Source: AP-15 sp963777435 (lineage in GTDB: Bacteria > Pseudomonadota > Alphaproteobacteria > ATCC43930 > CGMCC-115725). From it: DNA of 64,000 bases. Shown here in pieces: positions 62,315-64,000 of this stretch. The stretch covers positions 310,001 to 374,000 of the forward strand of contig CAVZQT010000003.1 of assembly GCA_963777435.1 (NCBI GenBank), read 5' to 3'. Under the pieces are notes generated by a model. That model was not told the DNA's origin. It saw only the letters and a list, made by a program, of their open reading frames with translations, and did no database searches. The position numbers and the translations under genes are program-made. Every line of letters begins with the position of its first letter. The stretch's first letter is position 1.

Positions 62315-62934
62315 GTGCGCTGGTCGAGACCGAGGAGGAGATCAACCGCCGCCACAATCAAAAGGCGGCGCGGCGCAAGGCGGCGCGCGACCGCATGTTG
62401 GCGACCAAGACCGAGGAGCGCGGGCTCCTGATCGTCCATACCGGCAAGGGTAAAGGCAAATCAACCGCCGCCTTTGGCTTGGTATTGCGCTGCCTCGGCC
62501 ATGGCATGCGCGTCGGCGTCGTCCAGTTTGTCAAAGGCGTGTGGAGTACCGGCGAACGGATGGCGCTGGAGCGCTTTGGCGATCTGGTGACCTGCCGGGC
62601 AATGGGCGAGGGTTTTACCTGGGACACGCAGGACCGCGCCCGCGACATCGCCGCGGCGCGGCGGGCGTGGGAGGCGGCAGAAGCGATGATCGCCGACCCG
62701 TCCTACCGCCTGGTATTGCTCGACGAGTTGAACATCGTCCTGCGCTACGACTACTTGGCAATCGATGAGGTCGTCGCGGCGCTAAAGCAAAAGCCGCCCA
62801 ATCTGCACGTCGTCGTTACCGGCCGCAACGCCAAGCCCGAACTCATCGAAGCGGCCGATCTCGTCACCGAGATGACACTGGTCAAGCACCCGTTCCGCGA
62901 CGGTGTCAAAGCCCAGCAGGGCATCGAATTCTGA
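62311..62934 (+). CDS. cobO: Cob(I)yrinic acid a,c-diamide adenosyltransferase
   Basis: CobO attaches the 5'-deoxyadenosyl group to cob(I)yrinate a,c-diamide. The P-loop HTGKGKGKST is complete; VVQFVKGVWSTGE, LLDELNIVLRYDYL and VVVTGRNAKPELIEAADLVTE are family signatures. The GTG at 62311 overlaps the cobN stop by four bases (GTGA), which fixes the start. 207 residues, normal. The N-terminal 30 residues are highly charged. Confidence 0.96.
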   Translation: MSALVETEEEINRRHNQKAARRKAARDRMLATKTEERGLLIVHTGKGKGKSTAAFGLVLRCLGHGMRVGVVQFVKGVWSTGERMALERFGDLVTCRAMGEGFTWDTQDRARDIAAARRAWEAAEAMIADPSYRLVLLDELNIVLRYDYLAIDEVVAALKQKPPNLHVVVTGRNAKPELIEAADLVTEMTLVKHPFRDGVKAQQGIEF

Positions 62935-62959
62935 GATGGCGGCAATGCTGATACGTCGC

Positions 62960-63050
62960 CCGTATCTCCGCTTTACCGGCGAAAGCCGGTATCCATGTCC
63001 GCCGTGGGTTCCGGCCTGCTCCGGGAAAGCACAGAGTTTGTTGCGCTGTC
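62960..63050. repeat. REP-type palindrome (family B)
   Basis: A perfect hairpin TACCGGC-GAAA-GCCGGTA (62974-62991) followed by a weaker partner (GGTTCCGGCCTGCTCCGGGAA, around 63010-63030) fills the spacer between cobO and cobQ. As these genes are co-transcribed, the element may tune downstream expression or mRNA stability. Confidence 0.8.
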
Positions 63051-63084
63051 TCTTGGAAATTTCTCGAGCGTCTAGGCAGGCACA

Positions 63085-64000
63085 GTGACGCGCGCGCTGA
63101 TGCTGCAGGGGACCGGGTCGGATGTTGGCAAGTCGCTGTTGCTGGCTGGTTTGGCGCGCGCTTTCACCCGGCGCGGCATAAAGGTGCGGCCGTTCAAGCC
63201 GCAAAACATGTCGAACAATGCCGCAGTAACCGCCGATGGTGGCGAGATCGGCCGCGCGCAAGCCTTGCAGGCGCGGGCCTGCCGGGCGGAGCCGGTGACC
63301 GAGATGAACCCGGTGCTGCTAAAGCCGCAATCCGACGGCGGGGCCCAGATGATCTTTGATGGCCGTGTATGGGGAAGCGCCTCCGCGCGGGAATATCGCG
63401 AGTTCGCGCCGAGCCTGCTGCCGCGCGTACTCGAAGCCTTTGAGCGGCTAACCGCCGCCGCCGATCTGGTGCTGGTCGAAGGGGCAGGCAGCCCGGCCGA
63501 GATCAATCTACGGTCGGGCGACATCGCCAATATGGGCTTTGCCGAGGCGGCCGATGTTCCGGTCGTGCTGGTCGGCGACATCGAGCGCGGTGGGGTCATC
63601 GCCCAACTCGTCGGCACTCATGCACTGTTATCGGAAGGCGAGCGCGCACTGATCGTCGGCTACATCGTCAACAAATTTCGCGGCGATGCGCGCCTGTTCG
63701 AGGGCGGCATCGCTGCGATCGGCAAGCGCACCGGATGGCGCTCGTTCGGAGTCGTGCCCTACTTCGCCGAAGCCGCGCGGCTGCCCGCGGAGGATTCCCT
63801 GGCCCTTGCCCCGTCGAAGAACCCTTTCCCCACTTGGGAACGAGAGGGCAGGGTGCGGGAGGCTTGTCCCGAGCGGGCCCTGGGCTTCGCCCGCTCAGAT
63901 CGATCCTCTCTCCCAGTGGGGGAGAGGGGGTTTTGGAGTGGCGAGAGTTCGATCGGGATGGGAAGGAGGCCGCTGAAAATCGCAGTGCCGGTATTGCCGC
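63085..64000 (+). CDS. cobQ: Cobyric acid synthase, 3' end outside window
   Basis: CobQ amidates side chains b, d, e and g of adenosylcobyrinate a,c-diamide using glutamine. The N-terminal ATP-binding domain is clear: MLQGTGSDVGKSLL, KPQNMSNNAAVT, VEGAGSPAEINL, DIERGGVIAQLVG and GYIVNKFRGD. After LPAEDSLAL, where the family normally passes directly to LKIAVP, there are about 45 extra residues encoded by a palindromic repeat. The frame stays open and resumes with LKIAVPVLP at the window edge. GTG at 63085 is the likely start. The glutamine amidotransferase half is beyond the window. Confidence 0.93.
   Translation, partial: MTRALMLQGTGSDVGKSLLLAGLARAFTRRGIKVRPFKPQNMSNNAAVTADGGEIGRAQALQARACRAEPVTEMNPVLLKPQSDGGAQMIFDGRVWGSASAREYREFAPSLLPRVLEAFERLTAAADLVLVEGAGSPAEINLRSGDIANMGFAEAADVPVVLVGDIERGGVIAQLVGTHALLSEGERALIVGYIVNKFRGDARLFEGGIAAIGKRTGWRSFGVVPYFAEAARLPAEDSLALAPSKNPFPTWEREGRVREACPERALGFARSDRSSLPVGERGFWSGESSIGMGRRPLKIAVPVLP
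63820..63958 (+). repeat. Palindromic repeat (family A) inserted in frame within cobQ
   Basis: Two hairpin-forming blocks, CCCTTTCCCCACTTGGGAAC plus CGAGAGGG and, further on, CCTCTCTCCC-AGT-GGGGGAGAGGG (63905-63927), flank a GGGCCC/GGGC-rich middle. The translated frame through them has no stop (it includes KNPFPTWEREGRVREACPER). The same style of element occurs at 20241-20412 and inside uvrC. Confidence 0.8.

Noticed and set aside
1..64000. tRNA, rRNA or tmRNA genes
   Set aside because: No T-loop plus acceptor-stem combination or rRNA signature was found on either strand by eye; a covariance-model search would be the decisive test.

Overview
The window comes from a high-G+C alphaproteobacterium, most likely a free-living, aerobic member of the Rhodospirillales or a neighbouring order. 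The signs are GTG starts and short overlaps throughout, an aspartate-type (magnesium-dependent) HemB, the order uvrC-pgsA followed by molybdenum-cofactor genes, a petP/petR-like regulator pair, and the aerobic (CobN-type) cobalamin pathway. No rRNA, tRNA, complete insertion sequence or CRISPR array was seen.

Layout. 1-12.7 kb: two small unrecognised genes, an orphan CoxL/XdhA-type molybdopterin subunit, a tandem UspA protein, lepA, a displaced toxin tail with a DUF6984 gene, an HtrA lipoprotein protease, an amidohydrolase, an ICMT-like membrane protein, a small secreted Cys protein and an orphan Rieske gene (petA). 12.8-23.3 kb: an enolase-superfamily enzyme, a Phd/PIN toxin-antitoxin pair, a giant eight-GAF histidine kinase with two response-regulator proteins (one a class III cyclase), hemB and a DUF6481 gene. 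23.3-28.6 kb is accessory: an isochorismatase-like hydrolase, an AT-richer exostosin glycosyltransferase, a persulfide dioxygenase-rhodanese fusion, and a three-gene foreign-looking cassette (SAM-like DNA-binding protein, DUF5343, TIGR02391). 28.7-36.8 kb: catabolic enzymes and a transporter, uvrB and two SDR genes. 37-42.5 kb: uvrC, pgsA, mobB, moeA, moaD, moaE. 42.6-46.3 kb: ilvE and a petP/petR/sensor-kinase locus riddled with one-base indels. 46.6-54.2 kb: a His-rich disordered protein, an Mfd-type helicase, a serine hydrolase, a DadA-like oxidoreductase and a formyl transferase. 54.3-64 kb: cobalamin genes cobT, cobS, a B12 riboswitch, then cobU-cobW-cobN-cobO-cobQ, the last cut by the window end.

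How genes fit together. The riboswitch should shut off cobU-W-N-O-Q when adenosylcobalamin is plentiful, with cobT and cobS sitting divergently just upstream. MobB, MoeA, MoaD and MoaE make the molybdenum cofactor that the CoxL-like protein needs. The kinase, CheY protein and cyclase overlap or abut and look like one phosphorelay with a cyclic-nucleotide output.

Three things stand out. A palindromic repeat family appears between genes and also inside uvrC and cobQ without breaking their reading frames, as Rickettsia palindromic elements do. Two accessory modules (toxin tail plus DUF6984; SAM-like/DUF5343/TIGR02391) look like conflict or defence cassettes. Many genes carry single-base frameshifts, often at homopolymers and clustered at 41.7-46.3 kb, which could be assembly error or real decay, so gene integrity there must be treated with care.
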